Origin: Leptidea sinapis
Taxonomy: Eukaryota; Arthropoda; Insecta; Lepidoptera; Pieridae
DNA: 64,000 nt
Assembly (NCBI RefSeq): GCF_905404315.1
Contig: NC_066311.1
Location: 5,828,001-5,892,000 of the forward strand
Direction: 5' to 3'
Of the stretch, positions 53,752 through 63,899 are shown piece by piece. How positions within the stretch are numbered: position 1 is the stretch's first letter; every line of letters begins with the position of its first letter. The notes beneath the pieces were generated by a model. That model was not told the DNA's origin and ran no database searches. It saw only the letters and a program-made list of their open reading frames with translations. The position numbers were made by a program, and so were the translations under genes.

Positions 53752-54028
53752 TTAATATTTTTTATGACACGTAATTGAAACGCCCTGCCCATTACAATTA
53801 AGGGCCGCTCAGGGATCTTAAATATCCCAAAAATTCTGAGCAGTACTACAATTGCACCCGTCTTCTTGAGATATATGATTTTATGTCTCAATTGCCCAGT
53901 AATTTCACTAGCTACGGTGCCCTTTAGACCGTAACACAATAATGCTTACACTACACGGCAGAAATAGGCGCCGTTGTGGTACCCATAATCAAGGCGGCAT
54001 CCTGTGCAAAGGAGCCTCCCACTGGAAA
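53752..54028 (-). repeat. Family A repeat
   Basis: Contains 'cgccctgcccattacaatta', 'gagcagtactacaattgc', 'ccctttagaccgtaacac' and ends 'gagcctcccactgga'. Mutations here disturb the first stem (GGGCCGCTCAG versus CTGAGCAGTAC). Confidence 0.7.
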
Positions 54029-54044
54029 ATAATAAATAAAATTA

Positions 54045-54215
54045 TACAAATCTGGAACGAGACTCAAGTCTCGTTTCCAGACTTTGGCGAGACAACACGT
54101 CCTGAGGATGCCTCGTGTAGAGGCGAAACACGTGTCGAATTGCTTAAAAACAAATATCGGCGGAATTAACACTAAAGAAAACTTAATTCATATGTATAAT
54201 TATGAATTTCCGCAA
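54045..54215 (+). repeat. Family M half-element with internal hairpin
   Basis: 'ctggaacgagact'/'agtctcgtttccag' forms a hairpin at 54051-54079. Then 'ctcgtgtagaggcgaaacac' and 'gcggaattaacactaaagaa' match the right arm of 63455-63690. Lies 65 bp from the kekkon acceptor. Confidence 0.6.
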
Positions 54216-54280
54216 AGGAACGCATACTTCAATATTTTTTTTTAAATAAAATTATGTTAAAAAGTTATTCATTTTTGCAG

Positions 54281-55029
54281 CAGTTGAAGATGGCTGTCGA
54301 AAAGAAGTGGGAAATGCGAAGCAAAATGATATATTAAGACATTCGCAAGAGTCTCAAGCATATCCACCAGATTTGCTTTCCTTTCCGTTACGTTCATCCA
54401 ACAAACTACAGTCAAGCAATGTTGCCAATCAAAAGGAGATAGACGAGATGCATATAAGGCCAAAATCACCCCAATACGATTTGTCAGCGTTAAGTCCAGC
54501 TCTATACAAGAGACTTCAAGCTGCTAATTTTATGACTCCCAAAGGCTACGTTACTCTTCCAAGAAGACCTAGGACAGATACAGATAAGCATGTCCTCCTA
54601 ACTCTTAACGAAGTGTTACCATACTATGATAACTTGAATATAAAACTTTTTGGTCCTACAGGAAATTACTACAGCTTGAATAAAAGTGAAGTAGATTTGG
54701 GGCATGGAAGAAAAAGTTTTAGCGAATCAGAAGAATTTGAACCTGCACCATCACCAGCACCTGGTACTCCTCACGCAACAATTCCGAGGAGTAGCGTGAG
54801 CTCTCCAAATATACATAATCAATTGTTGTTGCTACAGATGACGAACAACCATAGAACTTCAGATCAAAAGCAACTGAGAATATCATTTGAAAACGAGACT
54901 ATGTTAATTGATCCAACAACTGGTTTTAGTGAAAGTGTTTTTGGTAAAAGGACAGTAAATCACAAACTAAAAAAGAGACATTCCAGTGATCTTAACTTTT
55001 TAGCTATTGATAACGCGACACAAGTGTAA
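54281..55029 (+). CDS. Kekkon-family receptor, cytoplasmic-tail exon
   Basis: Preceded by the acceptor ATTTTTGCAG. Two bases close codon 479 (Ala), then 248 codons run to TAA at 55027-55029, making a 727-residue product. The exon is wholly cytoplasmic. Residues about 567-576 are GYVTLPRRPR and about 592-611 are YYDNLNIKLFGPTGNYYSLN, a short conserved-looking block typical of Kekkon tails. Several Ser/Pro-rich segments follow, and the chain ends ATQV, fitting the class I PDZ ligand S/T-x-V. Frame continuity across the 11.6-kb intron and the lack of an ATG-led start near 54281 support this being the same gene. It could in principle be spliced alternatively. Confidence 0.88.
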
Positions 55030-55113
55030 ATATAGAACTCAATGTAAGTAATCACTAACAACCGCTAAAATGATAGTCAAACTTAATATTTCTGTGATAG
55101 AATAGAAAATTCC

Positions 55114-55119
55114 AATAAA
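55114..55119 (+). terminator. Poly(A) signal of the kekkon gene
   Basis: AATAAA 85 bp after the stop codon, followed by T/G-containing sequence ('gttagctttcggttattt'). A further AATAAAA at 55825 could serve a longer 3' UTR. Confidence 0.6.
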
Positions 55120-55590
55120 GTTAGCTTTCGGTTATTTAATGGCCTAAAAGTGAGCATTTGACATTTATTATTTAGTACAGTAATCTAATCAACAACTTAT
55201 ACAGAAAACCGACAAAATATGCACAGATATGCGTTCCCCATTCAAGTGAAATGCCAGCAAGACACTAAAAACAAGTAAAGTTCTTTTGAAAACTTAAAGC
55301 CATTTTTGACGCTGCGACATTGTCACACATTATATTATATTCATTTTCCTTTGAAACTATTTCACGAACAAAACCGCATTTTGCAGTTTGCTTAAACACA
55401 ATATTAAGGGCACGACTGTCAAGTGTCGCTTCAAAGACCTGAAGAGAGGAAAACACTTTATTTATTTTGTAAAATTGCTTTTTGTCACTCTACAAAAATG
55501 TAAACCCGTTGTAAGCGACATTTTATTATTCTGAACTATTTTTCCTGATATTCTGGTGCCATGCAGTACGGAATAGGTTGTTAGCTTAGG
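55120..55590. other. Downstream non-coding or 3' UTR DNA
   Basis: No repeat recognised. The minus frame 55265-55456 is without domain or splice context. Confidence 0.35.
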
Positions 55591-55593
55591 ACC

Positions 55594-55794
55594 ATTTATA
55601 CGTCTAGAAAGACTATGACAATTGACAACTGTGAAAACGTCTAAAAAGATTGAGTTTACAGTTAAACTCTATTTCTAAAGTGTGATACACATCACGAGTG
55701 TAAGACGTAGTTTATCACGCACACTGAACTAATATTCCTGGTCCTGTTTTTATCGGTTGTCTAACAGCAAGAGACTCTATCTAGACGTATAGAT
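55594..55794. mobile_element. Family N MITE, short form
   Basis: Terminal inverted repeats 'atttatacgtctaga' and 'tctagacgtatagat' bound about 200 bp. Right-hand block 'cgcacactgaactaatattc' and 'gagactctatctagacgtat' match 58930-59030. No coding sequence. Confidence 0.7.
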
Positions 55795-56420
55795 ATTTTA
55801 AGTTTCCAAGATATAACGTTTAACATAATAAAATATAAATTTATTAGAGAAACTTTGTATTATGACCAATTGTATGTAAAGTTAACCCATTGTTAAAAAA
55901 AGTTTCTAAATAATTGAAAGTTAATCCTGAACATAGTTTATAATATTGGGTAAATTAAGTTTGCAACAATTATTAAGGAAATAAAATTGACATCTGTCAA
56001 TATTGTCTATAATACTTCAAGTACCAGTCACTTGCTCACATAATTCTGAATGTATCTTATGAATTGTTACTAAAAAGTGTAAATATTTAACGTAGTTAGT
56101 ATTTATTCCAAAAACTCCAATACATAGTATAGTAAAGCAGGCCCTGTAAATGCTTATCATATTTATAATTAGTTGAATAGCTCCAACGACATTTAGCATT
56201 TTCATGTGGGCTTGTTTTGTAAATTGCATTTTATTTAGTTCCAGTCATATTTAACATAAGAAATATCCGATATGACCTCAGGTTGTTCGCATACAAATTA
56301 CTCGTGATGGCCAATCTAATGTCTTTTACCTATTCTGTGGTTATGACAGCCTAATTTCCTTCAGTCTAAATTTTATAGTATGAGAAGTAAAAAATTTAAC
56401 TTCTAGCTCTTGTTAGAAAC
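55795..56420. other. Intergenic DNA
   Basis: The minus frame 56017-56229 has no recognised features. AT-rich. Confidence 0.35.
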
Positions 56421-56423
56421 TAA

Positions 56424-56738
56424 CGGCCGTTCCCAATATTCAGTCTATCCCTTACTTGAGATAAAAATCGTAACAATCATTGACTTTTCTGTCCCAATAA
56501 ACTTATCGACGTTAACTCACCTTATCCGTACACGTTGCCTGTCAATGGGACGACGTATAGCTTACCAGCGATAGAAGTTTGTATGGAAATTGTTATTCAC
56601 GCGTCCGTAATTGTAATAAGGCGATAAGAAGGACTTATCGGGTATACTGGGACAGCTTCAGTTTATTGACAGCTAATTAACTGACAGTAGAAGGTAGCAT
56701 TTTATCTCTATCTGTAGATAGTATATTGTGAACGGCCG
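56424..56738. mobile_element. Family I MITE, complete, with TAA target duplication
   Basis: 315 bp bounded by CGGCCGTTCCCAATATTC and its near inverse TATTGTGAACGGCCG. TAA occurs directly on both sides (56421-56423 and 56739-56741), fitting PIF/Harbinger three-base duplications. The interior is in reverse orientation relative to 12320-12669. Confidence 0.8.
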
Positions 56739-56741
56739 TAA

Positions 56742-57268
56742 GTGTTGCAAACCGAATTTGGATTTGATGATTACATTTTTTAGCAATACTGCTATGTACG
56801 TAATTGTAAACTTTATTTTTTTTAATAAAACATGGGCTGCTACTTTTTGTGTTCTCAGTAATATTACTTCTGTTACTAATAATTTTATTAAGAGAAAGAT
56901 TTTTTATGATCATTTTATTAGAGTTTGTTTATTTTGATTTTGTTTTTCAGTGTTTTCGAGCTTATTTATAATACTTATTTATATTCAATAATAGGTGTTT
57001 TAAACTCTCTAATATCAAACTAAACATTGAGTTCAATATATTAAAAGAATGTGACTGTACGGTAAAGTTATCCGGCAATTTTTATGTAACGAACTACTTT
57101 AAGCCATCTAGCTGTTACCTGGTTATTTATTTCCTAAGCACTAACTCTCTAATGTTGTTTTTTATTTTAATAAAATATGAACCATAAATTTGGAATCTAA
57201 TTTTGTAACATACTCTGTGGAATTGATTTTTATTATACACAAATTAAATTTAAAAACATCTATGAACT
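56742..57268. other. Intergenic AT-rich DNA
   Basis: Short AT-driven frames only. Confidence 0.35.
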
Positions 57269-57269
57269 T

Positions 57270-57370
57270 TTCGTCACTCGAACGGTTGGCTCAGTGCTTC
57301 AGAACGAAACGCGAGAGGTGGCGGGTTCGAGTACCGCATCGTTAATAAATTTGTTTTTGACATTTAAATT
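57270..57370 (+). repeat. Family D right arm with tRNA-like unit
   Basis: Plus strand 'actcgaacggttggctcagt', then a shortened D arm, anticodon region 'cagaacgaaacgcgag', B box 'GGTTCGAGTACCGC', acceptor end 'atcgtta', then 'ataaatttgtttttgac'. The left arm and centre are absent. Confidence 0.6.
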
Positions 57371-57594
57371 GTGTAATTAATACCATAACCCTCATCACTT
57401 TCAATCACTTCGTTTTGATTATTAAAATATGTCTAATAGCTATGTATTATATTATATAGTCTGGGCAGCGCCCTTATTTCGGCAAAATCTTTAAAATAGA
57501 TCCCATTTTAATTTATACATTACATGCTAATGCTCTTGAGATTTCTATAGCTTTCAATTCAGAGGGAAAATGTAAATGTAAATATATATTTTAT

Positions 57595-57785
57595 GAAAGA
57601 GTAGGGTAAACAAGGTCACCCGATGTTAAGTGATCACCGCCGCCCAATTTATCTCTTGCAACACGAGAGGAATCACAAGAGCGTTGCCGGCCTTTTAGAA
57701 AGGTGTACGTGCCTTTTCTTGGAGGTATTCAAGTGGTATCGTCCTAAAAACCCTGCACAAGAAGGCCTATTCCACAGCTTAATTG
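57595..57785 (-). mobile_element. Family B CR1-like LINE 3' end
   Basis: 'gtcacccgatgttaagtgat', 'gcgttgccggccttttagaa', then 'ctattccacagctt'. Diverged, 5'-truncated. Confidence 0.75.
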
Positions 57786-57789
57786 AAGA

Positions 57790-58255
57790 TTCAACTTAAT
57801 ACATTTAGTGAAAATAATTAATTGATTTATAGTTTAATTTTGTTAAGTTTGTCATAATGTTTATTGGAGAACTGTTTATGTTTAGATGATGTAAGTAGCT
57901 ATTATAATTTTGTTTATTAATTGTAAATTTGAAATATCGAATAAATGATGAATGAGTTTAAAAACGTATTGATTTCACTGTCATAGAGACGAATACGATA
58001 GTGTTAAGTTGTTACCTTATAAATTTGATTTAATTGAAAATATAATCTGAGTTATATTTCAAAAGAAAGATACATTTTAAAAAAAAAGTATCAGCAGACT
58101 ATCTTTTATAATGTTATAACTTACATAAAGTGGAGAAATGGAAAAATTGAGAAATTAAGAAAACTCTAACAAAACTATAGGGTAATTAAAAGATTAACAT
58201 GAATCTAATATTTCATTAATATTATGATTGTGATATGAAGCTTCTTCTAAGCTTA
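57790..58255. other. Intergenic AT-rich DNA
   Basis: No gene or repeat recognised. Confidence 0.35.
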
Positions 58256-58258
58256 AAT

Positions 58259-59030
58259 CATTTATGCGTCTACATAGACTATCCGTAGTTCCCAATATAC
58301 TATCTACAGGTAGAGATAAATAACTACCTTCTACAACAGTAGATATATGCAGTAATTAGCTGTCCATAATCTGAAGCTGTTCCAATATACCGATAAGTCA
58401 TTCTTATCGCATTATATTGGGACGCGTGAATTGCAATTTCCATACAAACTTCTATCGCTGCTAACCTATACGTCGTCCCATTGACAGACAGCGTGTACGG
58501 ATAAGGTGAGTTACCCTCGATAAGTTTATTGGGACAGAAAAGTTAACGATAGTTACGATTATTACCTCAAGTAAGAGATAGACTGAATATTCGGAACGGC
58601 CGTAAGACAGCTGTGAAAACGTTAAAAATGTATATGACGCACTAAGGGAGAAAAATTGGTCATTCTCACACGCGGAATATTGTCTATCGCGGGTGGCAAT
58701 GTCCTACTTATCTCACGTGTTGCGTTTACTATTTTTTTGCCACCTGCATGAAAAGCTCGCTTTTAGTCCTTGGTACGAAGGAAAAAAGTCGTCTTGCCGG
58801 GAGAGAATCGGTCACTTTTCTCCCCCGTACCAGGGACTAATAGTGAACGTTTCATCAAGTTGGGAAAAAAAAGACTTTAGAAATCTAAACCTCTATTTAG
58901 AGCAATTCACGCACACTAACATAAAGTGGCGGGTGTAAGCCGTAGCTACTCACGCACACTAAACTAATATTTCTGGGTTGTTTTTATCGATTAGGAAAAA
59001 CAACAAAAGACTCTATCTAGACGTATAAAT
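58259..59030. mobile_element. Family N MITE, long form with nested family I MITE
   Basis: Left terminus 'atttatgcgtctacatagac' and right terminus 'ctctatctagacgtataaat'. A family I MITE interrupts it after 'agacta'. Beyond it, 'cagctgtgaaaacgttaaaa' continues the 55594 copy. An extra segment at 58640-58925 contains an inverted pair ('gtccttggtacgaagg' against 'cgtaccagggacta') and a plus frame (58693-58938) with no recognised domain. Confidence 0.65.
58282..58602. mobile_element. Family I MITE nested in family N
   Basis: 'cgtagttcccaatatac' to 'atattcggaacggccg', followed by TAA at 58603. Internal blocks match 12320-12669 in the same orientation. The left TAA duplication is not preserved (CTA instead). 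Confidence 0.75.
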
Positions 59031-59034
59031 TATA

Positions 59035-59393
59035 TAAGCTTCTAAGTAACTCTATGCTCATAACGATTGATTTTGCTACGGGAATACAATTACCTATATA
59101 ACTAATTAAAAAACAATTTGAGTAAGTAATAAACGCTTTATAAAAACATTATTTATGTAAAAATGTACATATTCAAGAGTTAATTAATATTACGAGAGTA
59201 TGTGCGGAATATGTAAAATATGTATGGACCAAATGAATGGAATAAAAATAATAATTATATTGGGATTTTATTTTAGATCTTATTTCTTTTACTTTCATCA
59301 CAGAATGATTTGTTCAGGTAAGTGCCAGCAACCAACTCTTACTGTCCAGCACCACATATCAAAATGCTAATTTTCAGCCACATCACATTGTTG
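59035..59393. other. Intergenic AT-rich DNA
   Basis: No feature recognised. Confidence 0.3.
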
Positions 59394-59394
59394 T

Positions 59395-59880
59395 TTTATT
59401 TGGAGGTTTTTGTTACATATAAGTGGGGGTAAACGGGCAAGAGGCTCACGCGATGGGTGTGGTGAGGCAGCCACCCATGGACATCCGATGCGTTGCCAGC
59501 CTTCAAAGGCAAAAAAGGCATATACGGAAACAAATGGCGCTCTGAAAGACAAGAAGCGGCGCAAGAAACTCTCCGAGCATTTTTTCTTTAGGTGGGAGTA
59601 TGCTTTTTTGTTCTTTCTTGTCCTTGTTCCTAAGTCGTATCTGTTCGGGAATACAGTAGCTGGTGATTGATTCCACAAAGTGGCTGTGCGAGGAAAGAAA
59701 TTTCCTCCAAAACGCGCGGATGTGGAATGCCAGACGTCAACGTGGTACGTGTAGTATTGTGCATTTTGATGTTATGTCTGGTGGTGGAATTCGGCCGCTG
59801 GAATCAACCCGAACAGCTCCTCTTAGCACTCGCCTTGATAAATCCGGTGGAAGATACACATATAGGATTTAAGTGATAAT
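59395..59880 (-). mobile_element. CR1-like LINE 3' end, second lineage
   Basis: Minus frames: HVDVWHSTSARFGGNF, then ATLWNQSPATVFPNRYDLG. Shares with 39596-39965 the 'HVDVCHS ... WNQLPA-VFP-R-DLG' layout. An insertion (59500-59620) breaks the frame after the GT block. The plus frames of 69-86 codons here are shadows. Confidence 0.8.
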
Positions 59881-59884
59881 TGTG

Positions 59885-60064
59885 GAGTAGAAACTGGCGT
59901 TATGTTAAGTGATCACCGCCGTCCACATTCTTTTGCAACACCAGAGGTATAAAAGAAGCGTTGGCAGCCTTTAAGAAAGGTGTACGTGCCTTTTTGAAGG
60001 TACCAATGTCGTATGATCCCGGAAACACCGCACTAGGAGGCTCATTTCACAGCTTAGTTCCACG
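59885..60064 (-). mobile_element. Family B CR1-like LINE 3' end
   Basis: 'gttatgttaagtgatcaccg', 'aagaaaggtgtacgtgcctt', 'cccggaaacaccgcacta', 'catttcacagctta'. Sits between the other CR1-like copy and a family A copy. Confidence 0.75.
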
Positions 60065-60066
60065 AT

Positions 60067-60295
60067 TTTTTTAAACGAAAATAAGGGACGAGACGAGCAG
60101 GAGGTTCAGCTTATGGTAATGACGCCCTGCCCATTACAATGCAGTGTCGCTCAGGATTCTTGAAAAACCCCAAAAATTCTGACCGAAACACAATAATGTT
60201 TATACATTCCCGCCTCATGGCAGAAATAGGCGCCGTTGTGGTACCCATAATCTAGTCGGCATCCTGTGCAAAGGAGCTTCACACTGGTAGTTCCT
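60067..60295 (-). repeat. Family A repeat with internal deletion
   Basis: 'ataagggacgagacgagcag' to 'ccccaaaaattctgacc', then directly 'gaaacacaataatg'. The block holding 'gcggcactac' through 'cttcaga' is deleted. Ends 'gagcttcacactggtag'. Confidence 0.7.
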
Positions 60296-60343
60296 GAGGA
60301 GCAAAAATTTCCAACGTTACAAATGTCTTTGTGCTTATATATA

Positions 60344-60666
60344 TCTTATATATAAAATTCTCGTGTCGCAATGTTCGTTCCCGTACTCCTCCGAAACGGC
60401 TTGACCGATTCTCATGAAATTTTGTGAGCATATTGAGTAGGTCTGAGAATCGGCCAACATCTATTTTTCATGCCCCTAAATGTTAAGGGTGGTCAACACG
60501 AATTTTTATTTTTTTGAATTTTTTTGACATTTTTTTTAAATTTGTTGGATTATGAGTCAGCCTTAAAAAATACATACAACTTCAAATTTTCACCCATCTA
60601 CGATCAACAGTTACTTTTGTATCGCGATTTTAATATCGGCAATACAACATTTGCTGGGTCAGCTAG
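60344..60666 (+). mobile_element. Family F Helitron-like element
   Basis: Opens A|TCTTATATATAAAATTCTC and ends 'catttgctgggtcagctag|t' with an intact CTAG and a GCTG/CAGC hairpin. Interior is highly similar to 17646-17935. A (TA)n microsatellite follows (60670-60706). Confidence 0.7.
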
Positions 60667-60706
60667 TATCTATATATATATATTTACTTATATATATATA
60701 TATATA

Positions 60707-61180
60707 GAAACGAAGATAAAACCGTAGAAGAAAACCTAGTATATTAAGCAGTGCGGTACCACGGTGTAATTATTGTGCGAACAAAAACCACAATTCGACG
60801 AAATAGCCCACTATTAAGTTCGACTAAACAATTCCATTTTGTGGTTTCCATGAATACGTTTATTGCATTAACATGATATGGGATTATTTCGCAGACATTT
60901 TCCATTTTGTGCGCTATTGTTTGGTATTATGTGGGTGTTATAGGTATATTTTCTCGGAAGTGTACGAAATTTCGTAGCAATTTTGGCCTATCTCAAACTA
61001 ACCGTACTTTTATAGCGCTATTTAGCAGCTGTCATCTTGATTTTATGTATGAAAAATTGACATAGAAGCGTTAGAAGTTCAGTATTTAACTGACATCTAA
61101 ATAGTGGGGGTTATAAAGTTCTATTTTTCTGTTTGTCATTTCATCAGACATGATGGATTTATGAGTAAATGAAGAAAATT
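60707..61180. other. Intergenic DNA
   Basis: No gene; 60740-60960 is not matched elsewhere in this window. Confidence 0.3.
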
Positions 61181-61181
61181 A

Positions 61182-61528
61182 GACGTTATTCTGTAGATAA
61201 TAAAAAAATACTGTTTTATAGGAATTTGCCAATAATATTTCAAAACATCAAGAACTATTTCGTAATAAATGCTCCCTGTTGTTATAGTGAAATTGTTTCA
61301 CAGCGGAATTGCCAAACCGTGCGTCACTTAATTCTCTCATAGAAAATATGTCCATACAAAACAAATATTGAAAATAAAAATAAAAATGGGTCCCAAATCG
61401 AAATAAATATTATCCTATCTCTCAAGTTGGACCAAACTGAAGTAATCCCCATTAAAATCCGTTCATTAGTTTAGGAGTCCATCGCGGACAAACAACGTGT
61501 CACGTAATTTATATATATCAAGATGGTC
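61182..61528 (+). repeat. Probable interspersed repeat
   Basis: 'aaattgtttcacagcggaat' is similar to a block in the family G variant (37575-37600). 'gtttaggagtccatcgcgga' and 'cgtgtcacgtaatttatata' look like a repeat border. Only one copy is present here. Confidence 0.35.
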
Positions 61529-61715
61529 TGTTAAACTTTGCTAATAATTGAAACTAAGAGTAGTAAAACTTTATTAAAATAATACTACAAGAAATAAGCA
61601 AGACACTGGGATCACACATCATCAGTAAGTATTTTATATCTCATTAATATCAATGTAAAATAACATGAAGCGTATGTTACAAAATTTGAAAGATGCCATT
61701 GAGTGTCAAAATGCC
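61529..61715 (+). mobile_element. Family K repeat carrying a THAP-like exon, third copy
   Basis: Aligns with 30055-30250. The ATG is lost and the second Cys codon is mutated to Tyr. A stop follows in the frame, then the codons read GITHH and the donor GTAAGT stands at 61625-61630. GIT-x-H resembles the conserved THAP 'G-x-x-[FY]-H' segment. Confidence 0.6.
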
Positions 61716-61830
61716 ACACGTCTATTTCTGTAATAAATTTCATCACAATCGGTTCAGTGGTATAGGCGTGAAAGCGTAACAAACAAAGTTACATTCACAT
61801 GTATAATATTATGACAGGGATAGCGATATG
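61716..61830 (+). repeat. Family L-type fragment
   Basis: 'aatcggttcagtggtatagg' and 'cgtgaaagcgtaacaaacaa' as in 53310-53350, ending 'ttatgacagggat'. Confidence 0.5.
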
Positions 61831-62455
61831 ACTATTCATACTGTGAGCGGGCGGCGGGTAATTTTTACGGCAAAAGAAATTTTGCCCGGTCAGCACGGGA
61901 ATAAAATATTTTAGGACCTACATGTTACAGTCACAAACCGCAAACTCAGGATTCAGATCAATACCAATATAGTCGAAGGTGACACCTTTTAAAACAATGG
62001 GTGTTAAAGCTATTTTACATTTAGCTATTCGCGTGCTACCAGGGTCATATAACAAGTAAACAGTATAATAAACAGAAGTTCATAAAAGCGAACTACACTT
62101 ATAAAATAATTAAAAATGAAATTGTTGGTCGAACGAAAAATACAAGTCATTATGTAATTTACTAATTACAAGGTCATACAGAGTAATGTAATGTTATAGA
62201 CGGCGTCCTATATGCTTATATGGTATAAGCTTTCGTTGTTTCTGGTTAATGTATACTTATTTACCCTTATGGAAACTCAAAAAATATACAACAATTCAAC
62301 CTGTATTGACTGAACCATAAATTATTCTTTGACAGAGAGAGACAGAGACATTTATTTATATTATAAAATTTGACGGTCTAAAACTCTATCACATTTTTTT
62401 TTATATAATTGACACACTTTTATACAAATTATCTTGCTCCAAACTAGGCATAGAA
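61831..62455. other. Intergenic DNA
   Basis: A short patch at 61850-61920 resembles transposon-type GC-rich border sequence. 62332-62352 is GA-rich simple sequence. No gene. Confidence 0.3.
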
Positions 62456-62456
62456 C

Positions 62457-62640
62457 TATGGGTTTGTAAGTATTTTATATCTATACATTTACTACGATAT
62501 ATTTAATACAATATACTTACTTAAGCATACATAAATACATATAAACATCCATGACTCGGAAACAAACATCCATATTCATCATATAAATGATTACACCTAC
62601 CGGGATTCGAACCCTGGACCTCTAGCTTAGTAGTCAGGGT
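62457..62640 (-). repeat. Family H tRNA-derived SINE, minus orientation
   Basis: Plus strand shows 'aacatccatgactcggaaac', 'catcatataaatgattacac' and 'ctaccgggattcgaacc', the reverse complement of the SINE head with its B box (62599-62612). Ends with 'agcttagtagtcagggtcat', the start of the tRNA-related region. Confidence 0.7.
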
Positions 62641-63155
62641 CATATGTGAAATAAATAAGGATCGGAACTTATGATAAAAATAGATAAACTAACGTATTAA
62701 AATGAACTGCTTATCTCATGCAGGGCACAATACAAATAGCTTAGGATTACTTCATGTAGGTATCACAAACTGTGAAAAAATTATCAGGAGAAAACATTCA
62801 TTATAAAAGCGCTAGACTCTGTCTGAAATGTTTAACAAGTCTATGGTGGAGTTTTATTGTGCTTTTTATTAGCCACGACGAAAAAGTAATGGCTGTGTGT
62901 AGCATTACCAAATGAAAGTTTTTACTACGCACTATTTTCGAGGCCTTATTCTCAACAAGGTCTGATTACTGGATTGTATAATTATAGTAAATTAATGCTT
63001 TGAATTTTGATTTCGATCTGCTTTTTGATCAAATTAATTTCAAATTTTCAAAGTTTAAATAAATTTAAACGGTTTGTGCTTAAGAAGTTAGTTAATAAAA
63101 ATATACGGGGGCATAAGACAACTATATAGTATATACTAAGAGTAGGAGGTTTTAA
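62641..63155. other. Intergenic AT-rich DNA
   Basis: No repeat or gene recognised. Confidence 0.3.
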
Positions 63156-63159
63156 TTCG

Positions 63160-63366
63160 ATGATGATTCTGAATATATTTATGCAACTCACTCGTGGTAG
63201 AAGTGAAACCTTTAGAAATGATGAAGAATTTTATTATAAAAATGATGAAAATCTCTACAAACACACGGAAGACGCTGAAGCCCAAGCTAACTCCGACTAT
63301 GCCTTAGTAAACACGAGTGGTAGGGGGTACCTAGCAAAGCATACAGAGAACCAGAAATACCAATGA
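63160..63366 (+). CDS. Unassigned open frame, possible terminal exon
   Basis: 68 codons ending TGA, acidic and charged: ETFRNDEEFYYKNDENLYKH, then TEDAEAQANSDYALVNTSGR. Composition is protein-like rather than AT-driven. Possible 3' splice sites precede it (TGGTAG at 63193-63198; CCTTTAG at 63209-63215), so it may be the last exon of a gene whose other exons lie elsewhere, perhaps an acidic cytoplasmic tail with Tyr motifs. No family was recognised and no poly(A) signal is obvious. Confidence 0.3.
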   Translation: MMILNIFMQLTRGRSETFRNDEEFYYKNDENLYKHTEDAEAQANSDYALVNTSGRGYLAKHTENQKYQ

Positions 63367-63452
63367 AAAATGACAACAACAACGGGTCAGCACTTGTATA
63401 ATAATTTTAAAAAGTGCACTGTGCATGAACCTCTAAACTGCATATGAAGTCC

Positions 63453-63692
63453 TGGTACAAGTTATACAAATGATTTGAGTTTTCTTTAGTGTTAATTCCG
63501 CCAATATTTTGTCTTTAAGCAATTCGACACGTGTTTCGCCTCTACACGAGGCATCCTCGGGACGTGTTGTCTCGCCAAAATCTGGCTCGAGACGTCTCGT
63601 GTAGTCTCGTCACGTGTCGAATTGTGTAAATACAAATATTGGCGGAATTAACACTAAAGAAAACTCAAATCATTTGTATAATTATGGAATTC
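63453..63692. repeat. Family M foldback element, complete
   Basis: About 70-bp inverted arms: 63453-63530 ('acaaatgatttgagttttct', 'gtgttaattccgccaatatt', 'aagcaattcgacacgtg') and 63610-63686, which reads as their reverse complement. The centre has 'ctcgagacgtctcgtg' palindromic sequence. The half copy at 54045-54215 and a fragment at 63905-63990 belong to the family. No coding sequence. Confidence 0.75.
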
Positions 63693-63899
63693 CGCAAAGT
63701 TTTTCTGGTATATGTTGCTAGGATGTCACATGATTTCAACCGCTATGAAAGATATTACTATCACTGCTTCCATATTTATATTCTGGTGTCTAGGAAATCG
63801 TGCAAGCATGCGGGAAACACACAGCGCGAACAATTGCCGCCCTGCAATGAGTTCCCTTTCTGAGGTTAGCAGTGAATGTGTTAAGAGTTAATTCTCGTA

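Larger units (their letters stand above)
42670..54280 (+). other. Kekkon intron, 11.6 kb, phase 1
   Basis: Donor G|GTTAGTATC at 42670 and acceptor ATTTTTGCAG ending at 54280. The joined codon is G+CA (Ala), and the frame stays open on both sides. The intron holds at least 20 repeat pieces: families A, B, C, D, E, G, H, L, O, P and RTE-like. Nothing in it resembles an additional exon of this gene, though short exons could be missed. Confidence 0.8.

Noticed and set aside
54305..54310. Independent translation start for the second kekkon exon
   Set aside because: The open frame begins with GTG, not ATG, and extends back to a consensus acceptor, so it is an internal exon, not a separate gene.
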